In this document: piece after piece, positions 41,554-50,377 of the stretch | How positions within the stretch are numbered: the stretch's first letter is position 1 | Layout of the letters: each line of letters opens with the position of its first letter | NCBI RefSeq assembly: GCF_000633395.1 | Contig: NZ_AYMU01000011.1 | Location: forward strand, 350,009-414,008 | DNA: 64,000 bases | Source of the DNA: Pseudomonas sp. PH1b | GTDB taxonomy: Bacteria > Pseudomonadota > Gammaproteobacteria > Pseudomonadales > Pseudomonadaceae | Direction of reading: 5' to 3' | Translations under genes and position numbers: made by a program | The notes under the pieces: model-generated | The model's input: only the letters and a program-made list of their open reading frames with translations | The model's database searches: none | Told to the model about the DNA's origin: nothing

Positions 41554-42486
41554 TCAAGGCAGCGCCAGGGCCTGGCGCAGGTAGTCCTGCAGGATCCCAT
41601 ACAGGTCATCGACTTCCGCGGCCAGGCCCCTGGCCCGCAGGCAGCCGTGCACCAGGCCGAGGCCGGGGTAGAGCTGGCTGGGCACGGCAGCGGCCAGCAA
41701 CTGCTGGTGATAGCACTCACCGTCATCGCGCAGCGGGTCGAACTGCGCCAGGGCGATCAAGGCCGCCGGCAGGCCACTGAAATCCTTTGCCAGCAAGGGC
41801 CGCGCGTAGGCCGAGCGCTGATCGGGACCGGGCAGGTACAGGGCCTGGAAACAGTCCAGGTCGCTGCTGCTGAGCAAGGGGGCATCGGCGCAATGGCTGC
41901 GGGAGGGCAGGTTGGCGGCGCCGCCCAGCCCCGGGTAGACCAGCACCTGTGCTGCCGGCAGCGCCTGGCCGGCATCGCGCAGGGCCAGGCACAGGGCGGC
42001 GGCCAGGTTGCCTCCGGCGCTGTCGCCCATCACCGCCCTGCGTCGGGCATCCAGCGGCAGGGGCAGCGCGCCCTGTTCCAGGGCCCGCCACACCGCCAGG
42101 CAGTCGTCGAAGGCCGCGGGGAATGGATGCTCCGGTGCCAACCGGTAATCCACGGCGATCACCAGCAGATTGAGCTCCCCGGCCAGGTGCGTGCAGATGA
42201 AATCATGGGAATCCAGGCCGCCCAGCACCCAGCCGCCCCCGTGCAGGTACAGCAACCAGGGCCAACCGGACTCCGGGGCGGGTTGCTCGGGTTGATAGAG
42301 CCGCAGCGCCACCCCGGCCAGTTGCAGGTCCTGCACGACAAGGCCGGCGGGCCGCGCCGGAGTGAAGTCCCGGCACATGCGCCGATAGCTGTCGCGCAGG
42401 CCGTTGAGGCTACCGTCGGGGCCGTTATGGCTCAGGGTCCGTTCGACGAAGGCGGCCAGTTGCGGGGACAGGGGGTAGTGGTTCAT
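41554..42486 (-). CDS. Alpha/beta-hydrolase (hormone-sensitive-lipase-type esterase)
   Basis: Esterase of 310 residues, HSL/family IV type. The oxyanion-hole motif HGGGW is at 82-86, the nucleophile elbow GDSAGG at 154-159 with Ser156, then the acid in FDPLRDDG and the His in GLVHGC. The start is the ATG at 42486; the longer frame uses TTG. No signal peptide, so cytoplasmic. It lies upstream of ptxS on the same strand, but the PtxS operator between them suggests a separate unit. Substrate unknown. Confidence 0.88.
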   Translation of the reverse strand: MNHYPLSPQLAAFVERTLSHNGPDGSLNGLRDSYRRMCRDFTPARPAGLVVQDLQLAGVALRLYQPEQPAPESGWPWLLYLHGGGWVLGGLDSHDFICTHLAGELNLLVIAVDYRLAPEHPFPAAFDDCLAVWRALEQGALPLPLDARRRAVMGDSAGGNLAAALCLALRDAGQALPAAQVLVYPGLGGAANLPSRSHCADAPLLSSSDLDCFQALYLPGPDQRSAYARPLLAKDFSGLPAALIALAQFDPLRDDGECYHQQLLAAAVPSQLYPGLGLVHGCLRARGLAAEVDDLYGILQDYLRQALALP

Positions 42487-42628
42487 CAAGGATTCCGCAG
42501 GTTGGAAAGGGAAGATGCCGACCGGGCGTGTTCAGCCTGACGCTGGCCCGGGCTGCATCCGCGAGAGCGGTTCACAGGCCTTCCGGGCGGGTCATGCACA
42601 CCCATCCGGGCGCGCTGTCTGGCTGCTG

Positions 42629-43570
42629 CTACAACCCGGCCTTGACTGCCGCCACGCCGTCACCACCGTCGAAGCTGGTGACCCCGGCCAGCCAGCGCTG
42701 CAGGTCCTCGGGGTGTTCACGCAGCCATTGCCGCGCCACTTCCCGGGGAGATTGGCGCTGCATGATCGGCACCATCAGCTGGCTTTCCTGGGCGGCGCTG
42801 AAGGTCAGGTTCTGCAGCAGCCGATCGACGTTGGGGCAGCGCTCGGCAAAGTCCGGCGCGGTGACCGTGGACACCGTGGCCGCGCCCTCGTTGGGCCCGT
42901 AGACATCCTCGCTGCCGGTCAGGTAGTTGATGCGCAGGTTGATGTTCATCGGGTGCGGGGTCCAGCCGACGAACACCACGAACTCCTTGCGGTTGATGGC
43001 TCGCTGCACGGCGGCCAGCATCCCGGCTTCGCCGGACTCGATCAGCTTGAAGCCCTTGAGGCCGAAACGGTTGGTGTCGATCAGGGTCTTGATCGTGGTA
43101 TTGGCGCCGCTGCCGGGCTCGATGCCGTAGAGCTTGCCCCCCAGTTGTTCCTTGAAACGGGCAATGTCGGCAAAGGTCTTGAGCCCGGCCTGGGCTACAT
43201 AGTCCGGCACCGCCAGGGTGGCCTGGGCGTCCGCAAGGCTGGGACGCTCCATGACCCTGACCTGGCCAGCCGCGAGGAAGGGCGCGATGTTCGGGTCCAT
43301 GGCCGGTTTCCAGTAGCCGAGGAAGATGTCCAGGCGCTTGTCGCGGATGCCAGCGAAGATGATCTGCTGCACCGCACTGGTCTGTTTGCTGTCGTAGCCC
43401 AGGCCGCTGAGCAGCACGTCGGCCATGGCGCTGGTGGCGATCACGTCGGTCCAGTTGACCACGCCCATGCGCAGGTTCTTGCAGGAGGCGGGCTCGGCGG
43501 CCCAGGTCGGGGAACTCACAAGTGCAGCGGCACAGAGGGCCAGGAAACAACGCTTGAACGGTGCTTGCAT
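42629..43570 (-). CDS. Periplasmic choline/betaine-type substrate-binding protein
   Basis: ABC-type solute-binding protein of 313 residues in the OpuAC/ChoX family. A signal peptide ends at about WAAEP (23-26). Aromatic residues that could form the quaternary-amine cage are in GVVNWTDV (W40), FLGYWKPAMD (Y86, W87) and FVGWTPHPMN. It could bind choline, carnitine or betaine (ChoX/CaiX/CbcX type). No permease or ATPase gene is next to it, so it probably feeds a transporter encoded elsewhere, as known for Pseudomonas orphan binding proteins. Confidence 0.82.
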   Translation of the reverse strand: MQAPFKRCFLALCAAALVSSPTWAAEPASCKNLRMGVVNWTDVIATSAMADVLLSGLGYDSKQTSAVQQIIFAGIRDKRLDIFLGYWKPAMDPNIAPFLAAGQVRVMERPSLADAQATLAVPDYVAQAGLKTFADIARFKEQLGGKLYGIEPGSGANTTIKTLIDTNRFGLKGFKLIESGEAGMLAAVQRAINRKEFVVFVGWTPHPMNINLRINYLTGSEDVYGPNEGAATVSTVTAPDFAERCPNVDRLLQNLTFSAAQESQLMVPIMQRQSPREVARQWLREHPEDLQRWLAGVTSFDGGDGVAAVKAGL

Positions 43571-43592
43571 CAGAGGATCTCTTCCGGCAGGT

Positions 43593-43604
43593 GGTTTATT
43601 GTTC
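43593..43604 (-). promoter_or_regulatory. A-rich (Crc/Hfq-type) motif, binding-protein leader
   Basis: The coding strand reads GAACAATAAACC about 22 bases before the start of the choline-type binding protein. Confidence 0.45.
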
Positions 43605-43702
43605 AGAGCGGCGTCTTATTGCGCCGTGCTGGTCACCTTACGTGGCCCTGGCGGTCCGGGAAACGCTCCATAGCGACCGGCTTTTGCACTGTGACGACTG
43701 CC

Positions 43703-44314
43703 TCAGGCCCCCAGGCTCATCCAGGTCGAGGCCAGCAACAGCAAGGCCATGCCCCGGTTGAAACGCTGCAGGGCCCGAGGCGAGCGCAGCCAGCGGGCCG
43801 AACCGGCGCCCAGCAGCGCCCAGGTGCCGAGGCAAGGCAGGGCGACGAGGAAAAACACCAGGGACAGCCACAGCACTCGGCTGTGGCGGTCGCTATCGCT
43901 GCCGGCGAAGACACTGACCACCGCCAGGGCCATCATCCAGGTCTTGGGGTTCACCAGTTGTAATGCGGCAGCGCCCAGCACCCCCAATCGCCGGGCGTCT
44001 GATGCCTGGGCATCCAGGGGGCGCGCCGGTGCCCGCCAGATCTGCCAGGCCAGGTAGCTCAGCCACAGCAGGCCGATCCATTGCATGGCCCGCTGCACCC
44101 TGGGCAGTAGCGCCAGCCCGTCCCCCAGGCCGCTGCCCACCAGCAGCACGATGCCGGCCGCCGCGGCGCCGGCGCCGAGAATGATCGGCAGCGCCGCCCG
44201 GGCGCCGTAGCGGGCACTGTTGCTCAGCACCAGGATATTGGTCGGGCCCGGGGTGATGGAGGCGACAAAGGCGAACAGCACGAAGGGCAACAGGGAGGAG
44301 AGAGAAGGGGGCAT
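43703..44314 (-). CDS. LysE-family amino-acid exporter
   Basis: Inner-membrane protein of 203 residues with five to six hydrophobic segments and the LysE/RhtB start FAFVASITPGPTNILVLSNSARYG, plus LQLVNPKTWMMAL in the middle. The family exports amino acids or related compounds. It follows an AraC-type regulator on the same strand by 50 bases, which likely controls it. Confidence 0.9.
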   Translation of the reverse strand: MPPSLSSLLPFVLFAFVASITPGPTNILVLSNSARYGARAALPIILGAGAAAAGIVLLVGSGLGDGLALLPRVQRAMQWIGLLWLSYLAWQIWRAPARPLDAQASDARRLGVLGAAALQLVNPKTWMMALAVVSVFAGSDSDRHSRVLWLSLVFFLVALPCLGTWALLGAGSARWLRSPRALQRFNRGMALLLLASTWMSLGA

Positions 44315-44364
44315 CGCAGGCCGCTCCAGTAATGATCCGGAGGCCGATTGTCAGGGGCTGGGCG

Positions 44365-45204
44365 TCAGGCGTCTGGAAGCTTTGTGCAGCGCTTGCGATA
44401 CAGCGCCGGGCTCAAGCCATAGGCACGCATGAACCAGCGCCCCAGGTGACTCTGGTCGGCAAACCCCAGGTGGCTGGCGACGTCCGCCGGTGCGGCGCCA
44501 CCGGCCAGCAAGCGCCGCGCCCGGCTCAGGCGCAGTTGCACCAGGTAGGCGTGGGGCGCCAGGCCGTAGGCTGCCTTGAAGGCACGGCTGAGGCGAAAGC
44601 GATCGACCCCGCAGACGGCGCTCAAGGTTTCCAGGCTCAGGTCCTGGTACAGGTGGGCATGCAGGTAGTCCCTGGCCCGTTGCGCCACCAGCGGCAGGCG
44701 CGGGTCCGGGCCATAGCGCTGGCGCCAGTGCAGGTGCCCGGTCAGTTGCTCCAGCAGAAGGTCCAGGGCGCTCTGGCGGACAATGCGCAATTGGCCATGG
44801 TGCAGGCTGTGAAAGGCCGCGCTGGTGGCCTGGGCCAGACGCGAATCGCTGGCCAGGGTGCTGCCAAACCCCAGCTGGGTATTGGCCGGCGCCTCGGCGA
44901 ACAGCGCCCCCAGTTCGCGCTCCAGCCACTGCGGGTCGAGGTACAGCATGCGATAGGTAAAGCCGCCCTCGGTGGGTGCTTCGCCGTCGTGGATCTCCCC
45001 CGGTTCCAGCAGGAACACCTTGCCCGGCGTGCTCTGGTGCCGGGCCCGGCGGCAGTTGAACTGCTGCACCCCCTGTTCGGTGACGCCCACCAGGTAGCTG
45101 TCGTGCCAGTGCGGGTCATAGGCGTGGCCGGTGAAATGCGCGCGCAGGGTCTCGATGCCGGTGTCGGCATCCTGGGCCAGGTCGATCCAGTTGGGCGTGG
45201 TCAT
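44365..45204 (-). CDS. AraC-family regulator (next to LysE exporter)
   Basis: Regulator of 279 residues. The N-terminal AraC-type cupin has YDPHWHDSYLVGVTEQGVQQF and FLLEPGEIHDGEA. Two helix-turn-helices follow (LETLSAVCGVDRFRLSRAFKAAYG and ADVASHLGFADQSHLGRWFMRAYG). The ATG at 45204 (MTTPNWIDL) is chosen over the longer frame, whose extra residues are arbitrary. This arrangement, AraC then LysE exporter, is common in proteobacteria and suggests sensing of the exported compound. Confidence 0.9.
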   Translation of the reverse strand: MTTPNWIDLAQDADTGIETLRAHFTGHAYDPHWHDSYLVGVTEQGVQQFNCRRARHQSTPGKVFLLEPGEIHDGEAPTEGGFTYRMLYLDPQWLERELGALFAEAPANTQLGFGSTLASDSRLAQATSAAFHSLHHGQLRIVRQSALDLLLEQLTGHLHWRQRYGPDPRLPLVAQRARDYLHAHLYQDLSLETLSAVCGVDRFRLSRAFKAAYGLAPHAYLVQLRLSRARRLLAGGAAPADVASHLGFADQSHLGRWFMRAYGLSPALYRKRCTKLPDA

Positions 45205-45283
45205 GGAGCGGTCCGTAGGGCGTGGCGGCAACCCTGGCAGTTAACGCCGGTGCCAGGGCTGGGTCTAGAAGTTTTGTGCAGCC

Positions 45284-45925
45284 TCAGCTGAACAGCCCGG
45301 CGGCGATGTTGATGGAAAAGCCGAGGATCGCGGTATTGAACAGAAAGCCGATCAGCGACTGGGCGAGGACGATCTTGCGCATTTCCCGGGTGGCCACGCC
45401 GACATCGGAGGTCTGCACCGCCACGCCGATGGTGAAGGAGAAGTAGAGGAAGTCCCAATAGTTCGGGGTGGTCAATTGCTCGGCGAAGCGCAGGGCCGGT
45501 TCCTTGCCGCCCCAGGTGTAGTAGAGGCGTGCGTAGTGCACGCTGAAGATCACCCCCACCAGCAGCCAGGAACCGATCACCGTGAGGCCGGTGAAGGCGT
45601 AGTGCAACAGCCGGCGTTGGGTTTCCAGGTCCTTGCTGCCCACCAGTTCCAGGGTGATGGTCACCAGGCTGGCGATGGCCGCGACGCAGACGATTAGCAG
45701 CACCAGCCCGGCGTTTTCATCCTCGGCCTCGGCGATGCGTTTCACATCGTCGGCCCGAGACCGCAGGGTGAGCCAGAACATCAGCGCCAGGTAGGTCCAG
45801 ACGGCGGCGTTCCAGCCGATGAGGACCTTGCCCATCAGCGTCTGTGCCGGGACTAGGGCGCCGACGACGCAGCCGATCAAGACGCCGAAGGTCAGGCGGG
45901 GGTGGGTTCGAATCACGAAGGACAT
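45284..45925 (-). CDS. DUF1345 membrane protein
   Basis: Integral membrane protein of 213 residues with about five to six hydrophobic helices (IGCVVGALVPAQTLMGKVLIGWN, LVLLIVCVAAIASLVTITLEL, GLTVIGSWLLVGVIFSVHYA, and a C-terminal pair). DUF1345 signatures include HYARLYYT and PNYWDFLYFSFTIGVAVQTSDV. Function unknown. It appears to be a single-gene unit, with a short GC hairpin at 45970-45985 upstream. Confidence 0.85.
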   Translation of the reverse strand: MSFVIRTHPRLTFGVLIGCVVGALVPAQTLMGKVLIGWNAAVWTYLALMFWLTLRSRADDVKRIAEAEDENAGLVLLIVCVAAIASLVTITLELVGSKDLETQRRLLHYAFTGLTVIGSWLLVGVIFSVHYARLYYTWGGKEPALRFAEQLTTPNYWDFLYFSFTIGVAVQTSDVGVATREMRKIVLAQSLIGFLFNTAILGFSINIAAGLFS

Positions 45926-46112
45926 GGGCAGTGGCGCCGGCAGGAAAAGTTACCAAACCTTAGCATGGCGCCCGCTAGGGCGGGCGGCGTGAGTGATGCT
46001 CTTCCTGCGGCACGCGGCCATGACCGCAGCACCGGATAAACGCGCCAACCTCACGGTCAGCAGACAACCTCAAGCAACCCCATCGGCATCACCCGACGAT
46101 CCTCCAAAAACC

Positions 46113-46739
46113 TCAGCCCCCAGCCTTACTCATGACCGCCAAAAACAACTCCCCCTCCAGCAACCCTCGCAACCACCCCTGCAACGCCGGATAGGGCGCC
46201 TTGCCAAACCACTCCCGGTCCACATGCGCGAACTGCCGTACAAACGGCAGCACGGCCATGTCCGCCAAGCTCGGATGTTCGGCCAGCAGATAGCGCCGCT
46301 CTTGCAGCAGGCCATCCAGCCGCGCCAGAAACACCTCGCCCTGGGCCCGATAATGCTCCATGGGCGCTTCGGGATAGCGCTCGGCGTACTTGTAGCGGTT
46401 CAGATGCAGTTTGAATTGCTGATCATTCTCGGCAATCAGCGCGGTGATCTGCGCCTGGGCCTTGGGGTCACCGTCAAGGCGCCAGTTCTCGGGGTCCTGC
46501 TGCTCCAGCGCCCAGTGCATGATCTCCAGGCTCTCCTCGATCACCCGCCCATCCACACTGAGCACCGGCACCGTGCCCTTGGGCGACAATGCCAGCATCT
46601 GCGCCGGCTTGGCCTTGAGGCTGACCTCGATGATCTCCAACGCCACCCCGGCATAGCGCAGGGCCAGGCGCGCCCGCATGGCGTAGGGGCAGCGGCGGAA
46701 GGAGTAGAGGGTCGCCCCCGGCGTTTGCAGTGTGCTCAT
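46113..46739 (-). CDS. Glutathione S-transferase family protein
   Basis: Thioredoxin-fold glutathione transferase of 208 residues. The N-terminal domain has YSFRRCPYAMRARLAL with a Cys at the active-site end of the first helix, then SPKGTVPVLSVDG with the cis-Pro, and ESLEIMHWAL for glutathione binding. The C-terminal half is helical (HPSLADMAVLPFVRQF). Cys in place of Ser/Tyr suggests an omega- or glutaredoxin-like, reductive role. Its start overlaps the sbcC stop (ATGA), so it is the third gene of the sbcD-sbcC transcript. Confidence 0.9.
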   Translation of the reverse strand: MSTLQTPGATLYSFRRCPYAMRARLALRYAGVALEIIEVSLKAKPAQMLALSPKGTVPVLSVDGRVIEESLEIMHWALEQQDPENWRLDGDPKAQAQITALIAENDQQFKLHLNRYKYAERYPEAPMEHYRAQGEVFLARLDGLLQERRYLLAEHPSLADMAVLPFVRQFAHVDREWFGKAPYPALQGWLRGLLEGELFLAVMSKAGG

Positions 46740-49700
46740 TTCACCTCCAGGGTGCTCAGGCCGTTGCCCTGGCGGCTGACCTGGATCTGCACCGGAATCC
46801 GTTCGTGCATTTCCTGCACGTGGGAAATCACCGCCACCTTGCGCCCCTGGGCCTGCAGGCCGTCGAGGGCGTCCATGGCCAGTTGCAGGGATTCGGGGTC
46901 GAGGCTGCCAAAGCCTTCGTCGATGAACAGCGACTCGATCTTCAGGGTGCTCGACGCCATGGACGCCAGCCCCAGGGCCAGAGCCAGGGACACCAGGAAG
47001 GTTTCGCCGCCGGACAGCGAATGCACCGAGCGGGTTTCATCGCCCATCTCGGTGTCCAGCACCAGCAGGCCGAGCATGCTGCCGCCGCGCTTGAGGCGGT
47101 AGCGCCGTACCAGCTGGCGCAACTGGGCGTTGGCGTGGTGCACCAGCAGGTCGAGGTTGTAGGCCTGGGCGATCTTGCGGAAGGTGTCGCCGGTGGCCGA
47201 GCCGATCAGGGCATTGAGCCGTGCCCAGCGCTGCCATTGGGCGTAGGCCTGGGCGATCTGCTGGCCCAGGGCCTGGTTGGCGTCTTGGCGGCGCTGGTCA
47301 TCGGTTTGCTGGGCGCGCAATTCGGCGCTCAGTTGTTCGCTGGCGGCCAACTGGCCGTGCAGTTCGTTCAGGGCGCTGGCCAGTTGTTCGGCATCGAGCT
47401 GGCCCTGTTGCTGGGCCTGGTGGCTGTGCAGGCGTTGCTCGCGTTCGGTGACCAGGACCTTGGCCTGTTCCACCGCCTTTTCGTGGGCTTGCAGTTGTTG
47501 GCGCAAGGCGGCGACCTGTTGCTCGTCCAGGCTGAGCAACTGTTCCAGCTCGCCATCGTCCAGTTCCGGGTGCTGCTGGCGCCAGTCGCTGATCTTGCTG
47601 CGCAGTGCCTGCTGTTCGGCTTCCAGAGCCTGCAGGTGCTCCTCCTTGCCTTGCAGCTGCGCGCTCAACTGCACCAGCAGGCTGCGGACTTCCTGCAACT
47701 GCTGGTTGGCCAGCACCTCGGCGGTGCGGGCCTGTTCGACGGCCTGTTCCAGGTGCTGCTGCCAGTGTTCGGCGCTGCTGTGCGCGCCCAGCAGTTGCGC
47801 GAGTTTGTTGCCGGCGGCCTGTTGTTGTTCGGCCAGGGTGTTGAATTGCTCCAGGGCGGCTTGCAGTTGCAGTTCGCGGGTTTGCTGGCGGTCCTGTTCC
47901 TTGTCCAGGGCCAGCTGGCGCTGTTGCTGCTCCTGCTGTTCTTCGCGGTGCTGGTCGAGCTGTTCCAGGCGCTGCATGACCTGCTGGTCGATCTGCATGA
48001 AGGTCGCCGCCGGGTCGCTGCGCAGGGCTTGCAGGGTGTCGGCCGGCAGCAGGGTGGCGAAGGCCGCCAGCTCTTCCTCCAGGCGCTGGCGATCTGCGCC
48101 CAGCTGCTGTTGCTGCTGGGTCAGCTGTTGGCTGGCCTGCTGGCTGGCCTCGACCGCCGCTTGCAGTTGCTGTTGCAGGCGCCCGGCGTCCTTTTGCAGT
48201 TTCAGCAGGGCGCCTTGGCGCTGTTCGTCCTGCTGGATGCTCTGGTTCAACTGGCTCAGCTGCTGGTGCAGCCAGGCGTCGCGCTGGGGAGCGTCCAGGT
48301 CGAGCAGCGCCGCCGCCAGCGGATGGTCTTCGATGCTCGGCGCCAGGGTTTGCTGCTGCGTTGTCAGTTGCTCCTGTTGCTGCAGGAACTCCTTCTGCTG
48401 GGCGATCAGGCCACCCACCTGGCTGCGCAGGTCGGCGAGCTTTTCCTTGAGCTCGTCCACCGCCTGGCGTGCGTTGGCTTCTTCGCTTGCGTCATGGCGA
48501 CCCAGGCTCTGTAACAGCGCCTCGGGCTGGTGATAGGGGTGTTCGTGGCTCCCGCAGACCGGGCAGGGCTGATCGTCCTGCAACTGCTCGCGCAATTCTT
48601 CGACGCTGGCACTGCGGGCCAGGCGCTGGCGTTCCAGCAGTTGCTGGGTCACTGCCAGGGCCTGTTCGGCGACCGTCAGTTCGGCCTTGCGCTGCAGGCC
48701 GGCCCGGTTCAGCTCTTCGCGCTGCTGGGCGGCGGCCTGGCGTTTTTCCGCCAGCTGGGCAGCGCGCTGGTCCAGCTCCTGCTGGCTGGCCCACAAGCGT
48801 GCCAGCTCTTCGAAGGCGCGCTGTTGCTTGCGGTTGTCCTGCAGCAGGTCGCTGAGGATCTGCAACTGCTCGGCCACCGCGTGGGGCTCGGCGCCGGCTT
48901 CGCTGTACAGCAGGTGCAGCTCATCGCGTTGCGTGGCCAGTTGCTGCGCCGCGCTGCTGGCCCGTTGCTGCAGGCCGGGCAGCTCTTGCTGGCCCTTGTT
49001 CAGGCGGTTGCCGGCCAGCATCAGCTGTTGCAGGCGATCGCGATAGGCGCTCCAGGCATCGCTCAGCGGCGTCAGGTGCGTGCTGTGCTGCAATTGCTCG
49101 GCAATTCGCTGCAGGCGCTCGGCCACCTGCCTCTGCTGCTCGAGCATGGCCTGGATCCCTTGCCGGCCCTGCTCGCTGGCCTGCTGCAATTGGCTCTTGA
49201 GCGCGTCGGCTTCGGCGTAGGCCTTGTTCTTGTGGGCGAGGGTGCTCTGCTCGGCAAAGGCTTCGCGCAGCAGGGGCGCGCTGGCGCTTTGCTGGGCCTG
49301 GGCGCCGAGCAGCGCGGCCTGGGCGGTGCCCAGTTGCTGCTGCAGTTCTGCCTGGTGCTGTTGCTGTGCGCTGTGTTGCAGGCGCTGTTGGCGGATCTGT
49401 TCGGCCAGCGGGGTCAGTTGCTGGTTCAACTCGACCTGCCGGGCGAACTGATGGCGTTGCGGCGCCAGTTGCTCCAGGCGCGTCAGCCGGGTCCGCTCGC
49501 CGTCCAGGCCGGCCCAGGCGGCCTGTGCCTGCTGCAGCTGTTCGGCGGCGTTGCGCTGCTGCGCCTGCAACTGCTGCAGCTCCTGGAGCCAGCCGTGTTG
49601 CAGCTCCAGTTGCTTGAGCTGCGCCTGCTGGGCCTTGAGCTGCTGTTGGGCGGCGTCGAAGCGCTGGTCCAGTTCGGCCCGGGCTTCGGGCTCCAGCGGG

Positions 49701-50377
49701 GTGATGCCGCTGGCCTGGGCCTTGAGGGTCTTGTGGGCTTCTTCGGCTTCCTTGCTCTTGCTGTAGGCGCGGCGCCCCAGCTGGCTGTAGATCGAAGTGT
49801 TGGTGAGTTTTTCCAGGAGCTCGCTGCGCTCCTTGTCGTCGGCCTTGAGGAAGGCGCTGAACTCGCTCTGGGCCAGCATCACCGCCCGGGTGAACTGTTC
49901 GAAGTTGAGCCCCAGCCTGGCTTCGATCAGTTGCTCGTAGTCGCGCTTGCCACTGGCCAGCAGTTGATTGCTGTCCAGGTCGTGCAGGCTCTGCTTGCTG
50001 GCCTGCAGCTTGCCGTTGGCCTTGTCCCGGGCGCGATTGGTTTCCCAGCGCGCGCGGTAGCGATGGCCGTCGATGCCGACGAAGTCGACCTCGGCGTAAC
50101 CGTTGCCGGTGCCCCGGCGCAGCAGGGTGCGCGGGTCGCCGGTAGAGATGTCGCTATCGACATCCGGGACCTTGTTTTCCTTGGCGATGTTGTTCAGCCG
50201 CGGCACGGCGCCGAACAGCGCCAGGCACAGGGCGTCCAGCAGGGTGCTCTTGCCGGCGCCGGTGGGGCCGGTGATGGCGAACAGGCCGGCGCTGGCCAGG
50301 GGCTCGGCGGTGAAGTCGATTTCAAAGGGGCCGGCCAGGGAGGCCAGGTTCTTCAGGCGGATGGCGAGGATCTTCAT
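46736..50377 (-). CDS. sbcC: SbcC, ATPase subunit of SbcCD nuclease
   Basis: SMC/Rad50-like ATPase of 1213 residues that, with SbcD, cleaves DNA hairpins and ends during repair and replication. Walker A GPTGAGKS is at 37-44. Two long Gln/Ala/Leu-rich coiled coils flank the zinc hook CPVC at 605-608. The C-terminus has the ABC signature HSLSGGETFLVSLALALG and Walker B SLFIDEGFGSLD. It overlaps sbcD and the glutathione transferase gene by 4 bases on either side. Large plus-strand open frames over it are antisense noise from Gln-rich codons. Confidence 0.97.
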   Translation of the reverse strand: MKILAIRLKNLASLAGPFEIDFTAEPLASAGLFAITGPTGAGKSTLLDALCLALFGAVPRLNNIAKENKVPDVDSDISTGDPRTLLRRGTGNGYAEVDFVGIDGHRYRARWETNRARDKANGKLQASKQSLHDLDSNQLLASGKRDYEQLIEARLGLNFEQFTRAVMLAQSEFSAFLKADDKERSELLEKLTNTSIYSQLGRRAYSKSKEAEEAHKTLKAQASGITPLEPEARAELDQRFDAAQQQLKAQQAQLKQLELQHGWLQELQQLQAQQRNAAEQLQQAQAAWAGLDGERTRLTRLEQLAPQRHQFARQVELNQQLTPLAEQIRQQRLQHSAQQQHQAELQQQLGTAQAALLGAQAQQSASAPLLREAFAEQSTLAHKNKAYAEADALKSQLQQASEQGRQGIQAMLEQQRQVAERLQRIAEQLQHSTHLTPLSDAWSAYRDRLQQLMLAGNRLNKGQQELPGLQQRASSAAQQLATQRDELHLLYSEAGAEPHAVAEQLQILSDLLQDNRKQQRAFEELARLWASQQELDQRAAQLAEKRQAAAQQREELNRAGLQRKAELTVAEQALAVTQQLLERQRLARSASVEELREQLQDDQPCPVCGSHEHPYHQPEALLQSLGRHDASEEANARQAVDELKEKLADLRSQVGGLIAQQKEFLQQQEQLTTQQQTLAPSIEDHPLAAALLDLDAPQRDAWLHQQLSQLNQSIQQDEQRQGALLKLQKDAGRLQQQLQAAVEASQQASQQLTQQQQQLGADRQRLEEELAAFATLLPADTLQALRSDPAATFMQIDQQVMQRLEQLDQHREEQQEQQQRQLALDKEQDRQQTRELQLQAALEQFNTLAEQQQAAGNKLAQLLGAHSSAEHWQQHLEQAVEQARTAEVLANQQLQEVRSLLVQLSAQLQGKEEHLQALEAEQQALRSKISDWRQQHPELDDGELEQLLSLDEQQVAALRQQLQAHEKAVEQAKVLVTEREQRLHSHQAQQQGQLDAEQLASALNELHGQLAASEQLSAELRAQQTDDQRRQDANQALGQQIAQAYAQWQRWARLNALIGSATGDTFRKIAQAYNLDLLVHHANAQLRQLVRRYRLKRGGSMLGLLVLDTEMGDETRSVHSLSGGETFLVSLALALGLASMASSTLKIESLFIDEGFGSLDPESLQLAMDALDGLQAQGRKVAVISHVQEMHERIPVQIQVSRQGNGLSTLEVK

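Noticed and set aside
45970..45985. GC hairpin GCCCGC-TAGG-GCGGGC as a terminator
   Set aside because: No T-run on either strand and it lies in the DUF1345 upstream region, so termination is unsupported.
46730..48514. 594-codon leucine/glutamine-rich plus-strand frame
   Set aside because: Antisense to the sbcC coiled coil; CAG/CTG-rich codons create open frames on the other strand.
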